Of a stretch of 64,000 bases of DNA, positions 16,687-26,786 are shown piece by piece. The stretch is from positions 33,273 to 97,272 of the forward strand of contig JACZKE010000034.1 in the NCBI GenBank assembly GCA_014860225.1. Direction: 5' to 3'. This DNA comes from Desulfuromonadales bacterium. GTDB lineage: Bacteria; Desulfobacterota; Desulfuromonadia; Desulfuromonadales; BM103. The stretch's first letter is position 1, and every line of letters starts with the position of its first letter. The translations under genes and the position numbers were made by a program. The notes below the pieces were generated by a model. It was not told the DNA's origin, did not search any database, and was given only the letters and a program-made list of their open reading frames with translations.

Positions 16687-17424
16687 ATGAAAAGTATTTT
16701 AGTTGCCGACAATCGCCACGACCTGCTGGCAACGCTGGAACCGATTCTCAAACACTGGGGATATCGTGTTTTATCAGCCCGCAAAGCCGACCAGGCAATG
16801 GCTTTTCTTCGGGAAAGTTCGCCCTGCCTGTTGATCATCGGTGAGGGCATTTTTAACACCCCAAGTCTGGTTTTTAATGCAGAGACGACACAAAGAGTCC
16901 AATCGGGAGATTTGCCCGTTATCACCCTCAAACAGGAGTCCGCAGGGGTTACCCGGCTGGATCGCAGCGAAACAATTGAAGTCCCTGTCGAACTTTTTGA
17001 GCTTTTCTCTTTCATTCAACGTCACGTCGAAAAACATCCGCGACAAAACCTGCGGCTTCGTTTGAAACTCCCCGGGATGTACTGCATTGAAGACAACGAA
17101 TTTATCCTCGCAGACATCCTTAATCTCAGCATGCACGGCCTTTTTTTCAAAGCACCGACAAGAGTCAAAGAAGGTGATCGGGTTACCGTTGTCTTCCCCC
17201 TGTTTGGTCATTGCAAGGAGATCGAAGTCAAAGCAACGGTTCTATACATGATTCAACCGGACGCTGAGAACAATTTTTTCCAGGGGTTCGGCGTCGGCTT
17301 TGATAATCTCCCCGATGACCATAGAGGACACCTGCAAAAGTTTATCAGGGAACATTTTCTCAGAGAGGTCTCGGCCTGTAACGATGGCGTCGGCGACTTT
17401 GCAGAAGCACAACTCAAAAGCTGA
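16687..17424 (+). CDS. PilZ-domain protein with degenerate receiver domain
   Basis: The product is 245 residues. Residues 1-115 resemble a receiver fold (SILVADNRHDLLATLEPIL..., LLIIGEG in place of the usual phospho-Asp strand), but the Asp and Lys positions are not kept, so it is probably a pseudo-receiver. A PilZ domain follows, with the c-di-GMP binding Arg residues in RQNLRLRL and the second motif in ILNLSMHGLFF (N-x-S-x-x-G). PilZ proteins change partner activity when c-di-GMP binds. The last 11 bases overlap the 3' end of convergent deoB. Confidence 0.82.
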   Translation: MKSILVADNRHDLLATLEPILKHWGYRVLSARKADQAMAFLRESSPCLLIIGEGIFNTPSLVFNAETTQRVQSGDLPVITLKQESAGVTRLDRSETIEVPVELFELFSFIQRHVEKHPRQNLRLRLKLPGMYCIEDNEFILADILNLSMHGLFFKAPTRVKEGDRVTVVFPLFGHCKEIEVKATVLYMIQPDAENNFFQGFGVGFDNLPDDHRGHLQKFIREHFLREVSACNDGVGDFAEAQLKS

Positions 17425-18604
17425 ATCTGCCACGCAGATCCAGTGCATCGAGAAAACTCTCACCAGCCGACAACGGGACGCCGAAATATGCAGCCAGAGT
17501 TGCGCCTAGATCGGCGAAGGACTGACGATCACCCAGAGCAGCCCCCTCCTGCATCGACTTGGACCAGACCAGAACCGGTACATACTCACGGGTATGATCC
17601 GTACCCGGCGTTGTAGGATCACAACCATGGTCTGCACTGATCACAAGAATATCATCTGATTGCATTTGCTCGTACAGTCGTGGCAACCAGGTGTCGAACG
17701 CCTCAAGGGCCCGACCGAAGCCAACGGCATCATTACGATGTCCATAAGCCATATCGAAATCAATCAGGTTGACCAGCAACAGTCCCTTGTCCAGGGCGTT
17801 CAGCTCTGTCAGAGTTTTACTCATGCCATCGGCATTATCAAATGTTGTTGTGCTGCGTGAGATTCCCCGCCCGGCAAAAAGATCACTGATCTTGCCCACA
17901 GCCGAGACCGTATAGTCCTGCGCGATCAAAGCTTCCAGAAGAGTCGTCCGGGGTGGCGGTACAGTGAAATCCTTGCGGTGCGGTGTACGACGAAAGCCTT
18001 GCTGTTCACTACCAACAAAGGGCCTGGCAATCACCCGTGCTATATTGTATTCAGCAACGAGAGATTTTGCGGCCTGGCACAGTTCATATAACCTTTCCCG
18101 CGGCAAAACCTCTTCATGTGCGGCAACCTGAAACACTGAATCAACGCTGGTGTAAAGTATCGGTCGGCCTGTTCTGACATGCTCAGCCCCATACTCTTTG
18201 AGAATCGAAATACCACCTGCCGGTACGTTGCCGAGAGGTTGCACTCCGGCAACTTCAGCAAACGCCGCAACCAGCTTATCCGGAAAACCCTGTGGAAAAA
18301 TTGCAAAAGGTTTCTCGACAACAATCCCGGCAAGTTCCCAGTGACCAACGATGCTATCCTTGCCCGCCGAACGCTCGGCAAGACGCCCATAAGCACCGCA
18401 AGGGTTCACAAGGAGAGGTACACCCTTTATCTCTACCAGGTTTCCGATTCCGAGACGCTGAAGATTCGGCAGATTCAAGCCACCACACACTGATGCCACG
18501 TGGGGCAAGGTAGCAGCACCTTCATCACCATAGTCTTTCGCGTCCGGCAAGGCTTCAAGCCCGACACCGTCGAGAATTATCCAGACAACACGCCCTCTGT
18601 TCAT
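17414..18604 (-). CDS. deoB: Phosphopentomutase
   Basis: The product is 396 residues from ATG at 18604, which overlaps the deoC stop (ATGA). DeoB features: RVVWIILDGVGLEALPDA at the start (metal-binding Asp), GKDSIVGHWELAG (Thr/Ser nucleophile region; here GKDS-x-x-GHWE), ISADHGCDPTTPGTDHTREYVP with the Asp/His metal ligands near the end. It converts ribose-1-phosphate and ribose-5-phosphate (and deoxyribose forms) in nucleoside salvage. Next to deoC it forms the pathway from deoxyribose-1-phosphate to glyceraldehyde-3-phosphate and acetaldehyde. Confidence 0.93.
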   Translation of the reverse strand: MNRGRVVWIILDGVGLEALPDAKDYGDEGAATLPHVASVCGGLNLPNLQRLGIGNLVEIKGVPLLVNPCGAYGRLAERSAGKDSIVGHWELAGIVVEKPFAIFPQGFPDKLVAAFAEVAGVQPLGNVPAGGISILKEYGAEHVRTGRPILYTSVDSVFQVAAHEEVLPRERLYELCQAAKSLVAEYNIARVIARPFVGSEQQGFRRTPHRKDFTVPPPRTTLLEALIAQDYTVSAVGKISDLFAGRGISRSTTTFDNADGMSKTLTELNALDKGLLLVNLIDFDMAYGHRNDAVGFGRALEAFDTWLPRLYEQMQSDDILVISADHGCDPTTPGTDHTREYVPVLVWSKSMQEGAALGDRQSFADLGATLAAYFGVPLSAGESFLDALDLRGRFSF

Positions 18605-19278
18605 CGACACGGCAACTCTGCGTTCTCATTTTGCCACTGCTGCATGATGATCACTCCGGCGCTGGTACCGATACGGCTGGCACCGGCCGTCAGCATAGCC
18701 TTGCAAGTCGGCCAGTCTCGGATACCTCCTGCTGCCTTGACTTTGACCCTTGCAGATGCTGTCTGATATAAAAGGCTGACATCCTCAACAGTGGCCCCCG
18801 AGGCTGCAAAACCGGTTGAGGTCTTAACATAGCCAGCACCGCTCAAAGCAACAATTTCAGTTAATCTGCGATTAGCCTCATCGCCGAACAAGCAGCATTC
18901 GATAATCACCTTGATCAAAGCTGTCTCTGCGACTGCAATAACCCGGCGAATATCCTCCATAACATATTCATAATCTGCCGCCCGGGCTGCACCAAGGTTG
19001 ATGACCATATCAATTTCGTCGGCACCCAGCTCAATTGCCTGGTGTGCTTCAAATACCTTAGTTGCCGTTGTCTGATAGCCGAAGGGAAACCCGATCACGC
19101 TACCGACCGCTATTTCAGAGCCGTAGAGCAGCCTGTTTGCTTGAGCGACGAAGCAAGGGGGAATGCAAACCGAGGCAAATCCGCATTCGACAGCCTCTTC
19201 GCAAAGCCTGGCAATATCCTCACCTGTGGCGTCAGCCCTTAACAGGGTATGATCTATAAACTTTGCGGGAGAATTCAT
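18601..19278 (-). CDS. deoC: Deoxyribose-phosphate aldolase
   Basis: The product is 225 residues if ATG at 19278 (MNSPAKFIDHTLLRAD) is used, which fits family length; a GTG at 19317 gives 13 more residues. FIDHTLL, the Schiff-base Lys in GYVKTSTGF, and VKAAGGIRD near the end are DeoC hallmarks. It splits deoxyribose-5-phosphate into acetaldehyde and glyceraldehyde-3-phosphate. The stop overlaps the start of deoB by ATGA, and argJ ends 54 bases upstream, so argJ-deoC-deoB may be one transcript. Ribosome site before the ATG is poor. Confidence 0.93.
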   Translation of the reverse strand: MNSPAKFIDHTLLRADATGEDIARLCEEAVECGFASVCIPPCFVAQANRLLYGSEIAVGSVIGFPFGYQTTATKVFEAHQAIELGADEIDMVINLGAARAADYEYVMEDIRRVIAVAETALIKVIIECCLFGDEANRRLTEIVALSGAGYVKTSTGFAASGATVEDVSLLYQTASARVKVKAAGGIRDWPTCKAMLTAGASRIGTSAGVIIMQQWQNENAELPCR

Positions 19279-19332
19279 CAAGGGGACTTCAGAGACTGCC
19301 TGTTTATAAACGATCACTCCGGTAGATTGTCA

Positions 19333-20529
19333 TCAGGAGCGATAATCTGCGTTGATCCGCACATAATCGTATGTGAGATCAGAGGTATAGTAATACGCGC
19401 TGCCTTCGCCCAGGGCGAGATCGATTGTTACTGTAAACTCAGGCTGTTTCAGTATCTCGCTGGCTTTGGCTTCCTGTTCAGAGCCGAGGCCAAGACCTTT
19501 GGAAACCATTGCGACATTGTCAAACATTATGCTCACCTGGTCAGGGTCCACATCGGCGCCCGAATAACCGACCGCAGCAATGATCCGGCCCCAGTTGGCG
19601 TCTTCACCGAAGAAAGCCGTCTTAACCAGCTGCGACGTTGCCACACTGCGGGCAGCAATCAGCGCATCGTTACCGTTTGCGGCACCGTTTATCTGGATGC
19701 GCACGAGCTTTGTCGCGCCTTCGCCATCACGCGCAATCATCTTTGCCAGATCCAGCATGATTTCATTCAGGGCGCCATTGAATTGTTCCGACGCTGAAGT
19801 ACCTTCGGTAATCTCCTGATTTTCCGCTTCACCACTGGCAAGCAGCAGAGCCATATCATTCGTCGAGGTATCACGATCAACAGTAATCCGGTTAAATGAT
19901 CCGTTTACTGCCTGTCGCAAAGATTGCTCCAGTAAACCATCAGCAAGCAACGCGTCAGTAATGACAAAGGCAAGCATGGTTGCCATATCAGGGTGAATCA
20001 TCCCTGCACCCTTGGCCAGTCCCAACAGGCGAACTTCCTGACCGTCGACAATTATCGTGCGACCGCTCATTTTCGGAAACGCGTCAGTTGTCATCATGGC
20101 TCTGGACACCCCATCAAACTGATCATGCTTCAACATCCTGCAGAGGGTCGGCACATGGTCCTCGAAACAGTACATCGGCAAAGGGACACCGATCACCCCT
20201 GTCGAGGAAACGGCGACCAGTGCTGGTGCGATATCGAGACTTTCCGCAACCAGATCACCACAGCGCCGCGCGTCCCGAAGACCCTGGGCGCCGGTACATG
20301 CGTTCGCATTACCACTGTTGATCAGAATCGCCTGGCAGAGACCTTGGCGCACCCGGGACTCGGTAATTTTGACCGGTGCCGCAACGACTTTGTTAGTCGT
20401 AAAAACTCCAGCGCACTCTAACGGTTTGTCAGCACAGATCAGAGCCAGATCAAGTTTCCCGGACTTTTTGATCCCGGCACTGCATGCTGCGGCCTTAAAA
20501 CCTTTTGGTATAGCAAAAGCTTCAGCCAT
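19333..20529 (-). CDS. argJ: Glutamate N-acetyltransferase / amino-acid acetyltransferase
   Basis: The product is 398 residues, the standard ArgJ size. The self-cleavage site is visible as KGAGMIHPDMATMLAF (Thr at ATML becomes the nucleophile of the beta chain), with INSGNANACTG and DRDTSTNDM on either side. It recycles the acetyl group from N-acetylornithine to glutamate in arginine synthesis; some members also start the cycle with acetyl-CoA. A separate short ArgA-type acetyltransferase at 27795-28244 may supply the first step. It is downstream of secA on the same strand with a 90-base gap. Confidence 0.96.
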   Translation of the reverse strand: MAEAFAIPKGFKAAACSAGIKKSGKLDLALICADKPLECAGVFTTNKVVAAPVKITESRVRQGLCQAILINSGNANACTGAQGLRDARRCGDLVAESLDIAPALVAVSSTGVIGVPLPMYCFEDHVPTLCRMLKHDQFDGVSRAMMTTDAFPKMSGRTIIVDGQEVRLLGLAKGAGMIHPDMATMLAFVITDALLADGLLEQSLRQAVNGSFNRITVDRDTSTNDMALLLASGEAENQEITEGTSASEQFNGALNEIMLDLAKMIARDGEGATKLVRIQINGAANGNDALIAARSVATSQLVKTAFFGEDANWGRIIAAVGYSGADVDPDQVSIMFDNVAMVSKGLGLGSEQEAKASEILKQPEFTVTIDLALGEGSAYYYTSDLTYDYVRINADYRS

Positions 20530-20618
20530 TGGTCGACTCCATAAGTGTTTGCCTGGTTGGCAATCAGCAGTTAAACGGCAGGGAATCTAGCAACCCCGCC
20601 CGGTTCCTTATCGCAGGC

Positions 20619-23309
20619 CTATTGCCCGCAACATCGCTTATATTTCTTGCCACTGCCACAGGAGCAGGCTTCGTTACGACCAACCTTGTCCACATCACGC
20701 TTGGTCGGCTCCTTGGCCGCAGGCTGCGGCCCTGCCTGACGGGCCAGAGCAAGACGCTCACGGCGCTGCTCAGCTTCCATTTCAGCAACTTCTTCCTCAC
20801 GAGCCAGCTGGACGCGGAACAGCTTCTGCGCTACCTCCTGACGGATACGGCCCATCATCTCCATAAAGAGGGCGTAAGCTTCACGCTTGTACTCTTCTTT
20901 CGGGTTGCGTTGTGCATAAGCACGCATGCCGATGCCTTCTTTGAGATGGTCGATCGACAGCAGGTGATCCTTCCACTTGTTATCAATGGTTTGCAGCAGC
21001 AGAACCTTCATCAGATGTTCCATCACCGGAGGCGTAAATGTTTCTGTTCGCTCAGCCAGGCGTTTTGCAACCTGCTCCTTGAGGCTCTCTTCGAGATCAA
21101 CGGGTTTAAGGCCTTTATGAGGCTCAGGCATATCAGCCATAAAGTTGAACTGGCTGATAAAATCAGCCGTCAGGCTCTCCCAGTTCCATTCGTGCGGATC
21201 CGTCTTGTCAGGACAAAAAGTCGCCACCATATCATCAACCATCTCATCGAGAATCGCCTCAATGGTTCCACGAATGTTTTCACCGGCCAGCACCTCCTTG
21301 CGCTGGGTATAGATAACCTCACGCTGGCGGTTCATGACATCATCGTAGTCGATCAGGTGTTTGCGGATTTCAAAGTTGTGTGCTTCAACTTTTTTCTGGG
21401 CGCCTTCAATCGCCTTGGAAATCATGCCATGCTCAATCGCTTCATTTTCCGGAACTTTGAGCTTTTCCATTACGAAAGAGACCCGGTGAGAACCAAAGAT
21501 GCGCAACAGATCATCCTCAAGACTCAGGTAGAAGCGGCTTTCTCCGGGGTCTCCCTGACGCCCGGAACGACCGCGCAACTGATTATCAATACGTCGAGAT
21601 TCATGCCGCTCGGTGCCCAGGATGTATAATCCGCCAGCAGCAATCACTTCCAGCTTTTCTGCAGCACAAAGCGCGGTATGTTTTTCCAGGGCCTGCGCAT
21701 ACGCCTGCTGCGGATCGTCAGCTTTCGCAGCCTCGCGTTTGGCCATCATTTCGGGATTTCCTCCAAGAACGATATCGGTACCACGACCGGCCATGTTGGT
21801 CGCGATGGTGATCGCACCCTTGCGGCCAGCCTGGGCAACGATTTCTGCTTCCCGCTCATGCTGCTTGGCATTTAGTACGTTATGTGTAATGCCGCGTTTC
21901 TTCAGGAGTTCAGAGAGTTTTTCTGAATCCTCGATGGTGATGGTACCGACGAGAGCCGGCTGGCCGGATTCATGGCTATGGACGATATCTCCAATGACCG
22001 CCCGAAATTTTTCCTGCTTGGTTTTATAGATAACATCGGCCTGGTCGATGCGGATCATCGGCTGATTGGTCGGGATAACTACGACGTCGAGCTTGTAAAT
22101 CTGGTTGAATTCGGCAGCTTCAGTATCAGCAGTACCTGTCATCCCTGCCAGTTTCTCATACATGCGGAAATAATTCTGGAAGGTAATCGTCGCCAGGGTC
22201 TGGTTCTCCCGCTCGACTTTCAGACCTTCTTTCGCCTCGATCGCCTGATGCTGGCCATCACTCCAACGTCGCCCCGGCATGAGTCGCCCGGTAAACTCAT
22301 CAACGATGATGACCTCGCCGTCCTTGACCACGTAATCAACATCACGCTTAAAGATGGCGTGAGCTCTCAGGGCCTGGTTAACGTGATGAAGAATCGCCAT
22401 GTTACCGGGTTCGTACAGGTTGTCGACTCCCAACAGTTTTTCGAGATTCAGGACACCCTCTTCGGTGAGGGTTGCCGATTTGGACTTTTCATCCACGGTG
22501 TAGTCGCCGGTATAGGTTCGCACCGTCCGACTGATAGTGCCATCGCGTTCCTCTATCATTTCGCCTTTTTTCAAGAGGGGGATCACTTTTTCCGCAGTGT
22601 AATAAAGATCGCTGGTCACGTTGCTTGGCCCGGAGATAATCAAGGGGGTCCTGGCCTCGTCAATCAGGATCGAGTCAACTTCGTCAACAATGGCATAGTA
22701 GAGGTCGCGCTGCACGTAATCCTCAAGAGCGAACTTCATGTTATCGCGCAGGTAATCAAAGCCGAACTCGTTATTGGTGCCATAGGTGATGTCGGCCCGG
22801 TAAGCAGCTTTTCGCTCATTGTCATTCAAGCCGTGTACGACACAGTCAACGTCCATGCCCAGGAAGTTATAGACCTTGCCCATCCACTCAGCGTCACGTT
22901 TGGCCAGATAATCGTTGACCGTAATAACGTGCACCCCTTTGCCGGCCAGAGCATTGAGGTAAACGGGCAAGGTCGCCATAAGGGTCTTGCCTTCACCGGT
23001 CTTCATTTCGGCAATTTTGCCGGAATGCAGTACTATGCCACCGATCAATTGAACATCGAAGTGACGCATTCCCAGAACACGCAGTGCAGCCTCACGGACT
23101 ACGGCAAAGGCCTCGGCCAAAAGGTCATCAATTGTTTCGCCCTTCTGTAGTCGAGAGCGGAATTCAACCGTTTTTCCCGCCAGTTCGGAATCTGAAAGTC
23201 CCTTGATTTCCGCTTCCAGGGCGTTGATCTGGTCAACCGTCTGTTGCAGTCGTTTCAGTTCACGATCATTCTTGCTGCCAACAATTTTCTTCAGGACACT
23301 ACCAATCAT
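20619..23309 (-). CDS. secA: SecA preprotein translocase ATPase
   Basis: The product is 896 residues from ATG at 23309 with ggagt eight bases upstream. Features: [14 protein letters not shown] (Walker A), [19 protein letters not shown] (Walker B region), the second nucleotide-binding half with [15 protein letters not shown] and [12 protein letters not shown], and a C-terminal zinc-binding SEC-C motif [17 protein letters not shown]. SecA drives Sec-dependent protein export through SecYEG. A long antisense frame over this gene is a codon shadow. A dispersed repeat lies just upstream (23340-23555). Confidence 0.97.
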   Translation of the reverse strand: MIGSVLKKIVGSKNDRELKRLQQTVDQINALEAEIKGLSDSELAGKTVEFRSRLQKGETIDDLLAEAFAVVREAALRVLGMRHFDVQLIGGIVLHSGKIAEMKTGEGKTLMATLPVYLNALAGKGVHVITVNDYLAKRDAEWMGKVYNFLGMDVDCVVHGLNDNERKAAYRADITYGTNNEFGFDYLRDNMKFALEDYVQRDLYYAIVDEVDSILIDEARTPLIISGPSNVTSDLYYTAEKVIPLLKKGEMIEERDGTISRTVRTYTGDYTVDEKSKSATLTEEGVLNLEKLLGVDNLYEPGNMAILHHVNQALRAHAIFKRDVDYVVKDGEVIIVDEFTGRLMPGRRWSDGQHQAIEAKEGLKVERENQTLATITFQNYFRMYEKLAGMTGTADTEAAEFNQIYKLDVVVIPTNQPMIRIDQADVIYKTKQEKFRAVIGDIVHSHESGQPALVGTITIEDSEKLSELLKKRGITHNVLNAKQHEREAEIVAQAGRKGAITIATNMAGRGTDIVLGGNPEMMAKREAAKADDPQQAYAQALEKHTALCAAEKLEVIAAGGLYILGTERHESRRIDNQLRGRSGRQGDPGESRFYLSLEDDLLRIFGSHRVSFVMEKLKVPENEAIEHGMISKAIEGAQKKVEAHNFEIRKHLIDYDDVMNRQREVIYTQRKEVLAGENIRGTIEAILDEMVDDMVATFCPDKTDPHEWNWESLTADFISQFNFMADMPEPHKGLKPVDLEESLKEQVAKRLAERTETFTPPVMEHLMKVLLLQTIDNKWKDHLLSIDHLKEGIGMRAYAQRNPKEEYKREAYALFMEMMGRIRQEVAQKLFRVQLAREEEVAEMEAEQRRERLALARQAGPQPAAKEPTKRDVDKVGRNEACSCGSGKKYKRCCGQ

Positions 23310-23339
23310 GTGCAACTCCATAGCCGGCAAAAATACCAA

Positions 23340-23555
23340 TGCTAATTAGTTTTCATTCGGAAACATTTCTTCACGCGATCTCTGCGTCAACAATCGTACT
23401 TACCTTGTGCGGCATATCAAACGATTTGCCTCTTCGCTTATTGGTCCGATTTCCTTGCGCCCCCGAAAAGCCCCTCGTTTCCGGGCTTAAAACTGGAGCT
23501 CATCCATCCGAAGTTTCCGGAATGGTGCTCATTGCAAGAAAACATCCGACATAAC
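23340..23555 (+). repeat. Dispersed intergenic repeat, copy 1
   Basis: This gap upstream of secA shares a run of matching blocks with 32575-32746: cttgtgcggc, gcctc..cgct, gatttccttg, cgaaaa, ctcgtttcc, aaaactg and ccatccg-agtttc in the same order and strand. A shorter relative is at 41364-41440. It encodes nothing obvious and lacks terminal repeats. Confidence 0.6.
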
Positions 23556-23661
23556 TGTCAGTCGGAACTGCGTATTTTAGCACACAGAAGAGATGACTCA
23601 CAAGGCTAAAGGGGCATTTTTAGAGTGTCTTCAAGGAGTTCATTTCGCACTGGTTGGCACA

Positions 23662-23715
23662 AAGCAAGAAACGTCACATCCTGGAACAATAGCCGGGAAG
23701 TGACGTTTCTTGCTT
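23662..23715 (-). terminator. Long hairpin ending the secreted-protein gene
   Basis: Arms 23662-23677 and 23700-23715 match perfectly over 16 bp (aagcaagaaacgtcac and complement) around a 22-base loop. It is 33 bases past the stop of the minus-strand gene at 23749 and is followed on that strand by ttgtgcc, a modest T-content. It probably acts as a terminator or 3'-end stabiliser. Confidence 0.6.
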
Positions 23716-23748
23716 ATCTTTGCAACTATGCCAATACGTGACTGCCTG

Positions 23749-24234
23749 CTAGTCCCAGATTCCTTTCCGGTAGCTGAAGATGTGACGGTTAGGAATAACT
23801 TCCACAAGGGCAAATAAACTCTTATCGAATTGTTCAGGAGTGGCAGCGGAGGATTCAAATACTTGCTCTTTATAGGAGAGCACACCAACGAAAGGAATCG
23901 AACTGGATTGTGAACGACGGACTTTAACACCTAGCGTGGAGTCGTCAATTTGATGGTAGCGGGCACGAAACGTACCGTCCGGTTGCCTGGTGATTTTCAT
24001 ACGAGAGCGGGAGAATCTGAGATTTCGGTTGAACTGCTGAACTTTCGACTTGGCAAAATTCTCAAATTCAGAATATTTGCTGGCAAGCGCTTTATCTTTG
24101 TCGACAGGTTGTTTAACATCTTGTGGGTTTATGATCGCGTAACTGACCTTGTCTAATTGATCACCTGCGACCGCCGGCATAGTCAGCAAAAGAAAGGCGG
24201 CTGGAACTAGAACTGATCGGGTAATAATCTTCAT
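23749..24234 (-). CDS. Secreted protein of unknown function
   Basis: The product is 161 residues from ATG at 24234, directly after the strong site aggaggtgctt. A signal peptide is clear (MKIITRSVLVPAAFLLLTMPAVAG, cleavage near AVA-G). The mature part is basic and beta-type, with a long run of Lys/Arg (SKVQQFNRNLRFSRSRMKITR) and a conserved-looking ARYHQIDD segment. I do not recognise it, but similar small secreted proteins with DGTFxARYxxxD patterns occur in this group. It is monocistronic with a long hairpin after it. The 310 bases upstream contain only the terminator of the VWA-OmpA gene. Confidence 0.72.
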   Translation of the reverse strand: MKIITRSVLVPAAFLLLTMPAVAGDQLDKVSYAIINPQDVKQPVDKDKALASKYSEFENFAKSKVQQFNRNLRFSRSRMKITRQPDGTFRARYHQIDDSTLGVKVRRSQSSSIPFVGVLSYKEQVFESSAATPEQFDKSLFALVEVIPNRHIFSYRKGIWD

Positions 24235-24470
24235 AAAGCACCTCCTGCAGAATAATTCAAGTTGACCATCTAATCTAGCAATGATCATACCAAAATGAAA
24301 CTGCATCAGGTTAACCTCTAGTTTTCGCAGAAACAAACGCCAGTGATCTGTATTTCGCCATCAGGCAAGAAGCCTTTCCAGGCCAAATTGTGACATTCTA
24401 TGTCAGATGACCCGGTCAAATCAAACCTGCTCTGCAGCCGTGAGTCTATAGCAGACGATCTATCCAGCAT

Positions 24471-24506
24471 AAAAAACCGGCCAGGCGCTGAAGAGTGCCT
24501 GGCCGG
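24471..24506 (-). terminator. Intrinsic terminator of the VWA-OmpA gene
   Basis: Read on the minus strand, CCGGCCAGGC and its complement (24477-24486, 24497-24506) form a perfect 10-bp stem with a 10-base loop, followed by six T residues (24471-24476). It is about 40 bases after the stop of the gene at 24545. Confidence 0.88.
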
Positions 24507-24544
24507 GTGTGGCTACATGTTTCTATCTGGCACGAGCAACCCCA

Positions 24545-25612
24545 CTATTTTGACTGAATCTCTACACGCCGATTGAGTTTACGGCCTTCTCTCGTGCTGT
24601 TGTCATACTTCGGGCGCGTCTCACCATATCCTACCGTCTCCAGGCGCTCATCGGAAATCCCGTTTTTGACAAGCCAGTCCTTCACCGAAGCAGCGCGCCG
24701 CTCGGAGAGACCCTGGTTGTAGGCTTCCGGCCCAGTTGAATCAGCATGTCCGGAAATGACGTAGGTAACACCGGGATCTTCTTCCAGAATCATCTTGGCC
24801 TGTTCCAGAACGGGTACCATCTCATCCGTGATCGCCCACTTGTCAAAACCGAAGAGAAGGTTGAAGGTGATCACCTCTTTGGTAACAACAGGGGCAGGAG
24901 CAGGAGCTACGACTACCGGTGGCGGTACAACGACAGCCGGCTTCGGTGCAACTTCCTCATATAGGACATCCTTGGCGAATTGGGTCATTGCCGCATCGGT
25001 TACCAGGGCTTTGCCATCTGCAACGACACTGCAGCCGTTAAGGGCGCGAATCGCGTCTATGGTCTGCTGGCCTTCAGGAGTGTCAGCATAACTGACCACA
25101 TGGAGACAGAGGTTGGATCCATACTTGCCGTACAATGCTTGGGCAGCGGCAACCGGATCTGTACCTTGATTCGACTCTCCGTCAGTGAACAAGATCAAGG
25201 CTGTTTTTCCGGAAAGTTTGCTGATGACAGGATCTATATTGTTCAGGCCATCGCCCAGGGGAGTCATGTTATTGAAAGGAGGATCGATGCTGGTCGCAGC
25301 GGAACCGAGCGAACCGGTTTTATACGTAGCCGGATCGCTGACGACCTTATAGGGGGCAAAAACAGCAACTGAGCTGGTATAACCAAGCTCTGGGGTGACT
25401 TTGTCCAGAAGGATGGTGGCATCTATAGCCTGGTCCAATTTCTGGTGCCCTGCCGGAGCCTTAGCCCAGGCCATGGAACCCGACTGGTCCATGATAACTA
25501 TAAAGTTATCTACTTTTTTCACCATTTCGGCTGAGGCCGTAAACGGAATGACCAGACTGAGTGCCATAAAAACAGCCATTACTAAAACCGGAAGCCTGCA
25601 AATTTGTTTCAT
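24545..25612 (-). CDS. VWA-OmpA family cell-envelope protein
   Basis: The product is 355 residues with taaaggagc before ATG. A signal peptide (about 1-28) precedes a von Willebrand factor A domain: the MIDAS metal site is D-x-S-x-S (IVIMDQSGSMAW) with later Thr and LILFTDGES. A Pro/Val/Ala-rich linker (PAVVVPPPVVVAPAP) joins it to a C-terminal OmpA domain with SGHADSTGPEAYNQGLSERRA, which binds peptidoglycan. It is therefore probably an outer-envelope or periplasmic protein anchored to the wall through the OmpA part while the VWA part binds a partner. Monocistronic, with its own terminator. Confidence 0.9.
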   Translation of the reverse strand: MKQICRLPVLVMAVFMALSLVIPFTASAEMVKKVDNFIVIMDQSGSMAWAKAPAGHQKLDQAIDATILLDKVTPELGYTSSVAVFAPYKVVSDPATYKTGSLGSAATSIDPPFNNMTPLGDGLNNIDPVISKLSGKTALILFTDGESNQGTDPVAAAQALYGKYGSNLCLHVVSYADTPEGQQTIDAIRALNGCSVVADGKALVTDAAMTQFAKDVLYEEVAPKPAVVVPPPVVVAPAPAPVVTKEVITFNLLFGFDKWAITDEMVPVLEQAKMILEEDPGVTYVISGHADSTGPEAYNQGLSERRAASVKDWLVKNGISDERLETVGYGETRPKYDNSTREGRKLNRRVEIQSK

Positions 25613-26748
25613 TTTATTGCTCCTTTACGTTAAGACCTTACTGTCCCGTGCTAATGAATGATCCTGAATGGATCATGAAATTCATGCAATTTAGCTAAAT
25701 GTTAGCGGAAGCCGTCAATTAGTCAAGCATCTGAATACATTATTATTAATGGGATTACGCTCCCAAAAGGTTAGCATTCAATATCTGTCTATTGTCAGAT
25801 GCTCAGTTACTGTCAGCATTTGGTGGCAAGAGCCATTAAGCATCTATTATCACTGGGTTATATACTGATTTTTTTGGTTACAGCCTCGAACCTATAATAA
25901 ATATACACACATGAACAAAATTTTATATTGGAACAGTTTCCTATGAGTCAATTATTTTATATTTCCAGCAGATTAAACCAACCTGCCGTTCAGATTAAAA
26001 TTCAAGAATCGACAGCGCAACCACGCGAAAATTGCACTCAAATGTCACAAAACCAAAACAATAGATAAAAACATTTCCACCAAGGTTAGAGACTCCCTTC
26101 ACCAGGCATTTTTAGCAACACGTTTTATTCAGGAGACTGCATTTGTGGCATCCGAAGGTTTCCGAATTTACGCTTCGGCCCTTATTAGTCCAACAAGTTC
26201 TTTGGTGAAGTTAGTGATTCGAGCCAGGTGCATAAGCATATTTGGATATTTGAAAGCAAATTTTAGCTCGCTTGCAGGCTCATAGCAGTAGCTATGGTCC
26301 AAAAAGAGCTGAACATGGGCCAAATAGTCGGATTTACAGCAGGCTCATGGATCGTCCGACTCCTGAGACATTATACTTATCGCAACGAACGTGCCAATGA
26401 AAACTAGCTGCTGTTTTATTTTCAAGTATCTGTTTTTATTAGATAATCACGAAATGGAGAGGGAGGGATGATCAAATTCCGCTACTGATATATGTTATAT
26501 TTAACAGAATTGTCAAATCTGGCGGACACAACTGAAGCGACTGCTTTTTTATTTATCTAGTTTGCATCCGGAAACTCCGGACGAAAACTATCTACCAGCA
26601 TCTATGATCAATCCAGAGTGTCACTCACAAAAATCATGGGATGGCGAATCAAAAAACTCGTTCTGCAGCAAGACAGGTCAATAGAATTTATTAATGGCCT
26701 CGAACAGATTCAACCCTTACAGGCAATCAGGTCTTAGCCACAGGCAAT
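25613..26748. other. 1.1-kb gap with repeat remnants, no gene seen
   Basis: No reading frame in this long stretch has a ribosome site and protein-like composition. It is A+T-rich up to about 26,100. Around 26,155-26,365 it contains pieces of the repeat at 268-336 (tacgcttcggccc inverted, ctcatggatcgtccgac direct). At 26567-26600 it holds a cgtccggagtttccgg motif related to the repeat at 41364. It separates the VWA-OmpA gene start from the end of the M23 peptidase gene. It may be eroded former coding or mobile DNA. Confidence 0.5.
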
Positions 26749-26769
26749 AAAAAACCCGACGTTGACGGG
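26749..26769 (-). terminator. Intrinsic terminator of the M23 peptidase gene
   Basis: On the minus strand CCCG(TCAACGT)CGGG with flanking bases is followed by six T residues. It is about 18 bases after the stop of the gene at 26787. Confidence 0.7.
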
Positions 26770-26786
26770 CGAAGGTAATCTTGCGT

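Noticed and set aside
20529..23150. Two long plus-strand frames (366 and 392 codons) over secA
   Set aside because: They are antisense shadows of secA; no ribosome sites and no recognisable domains.
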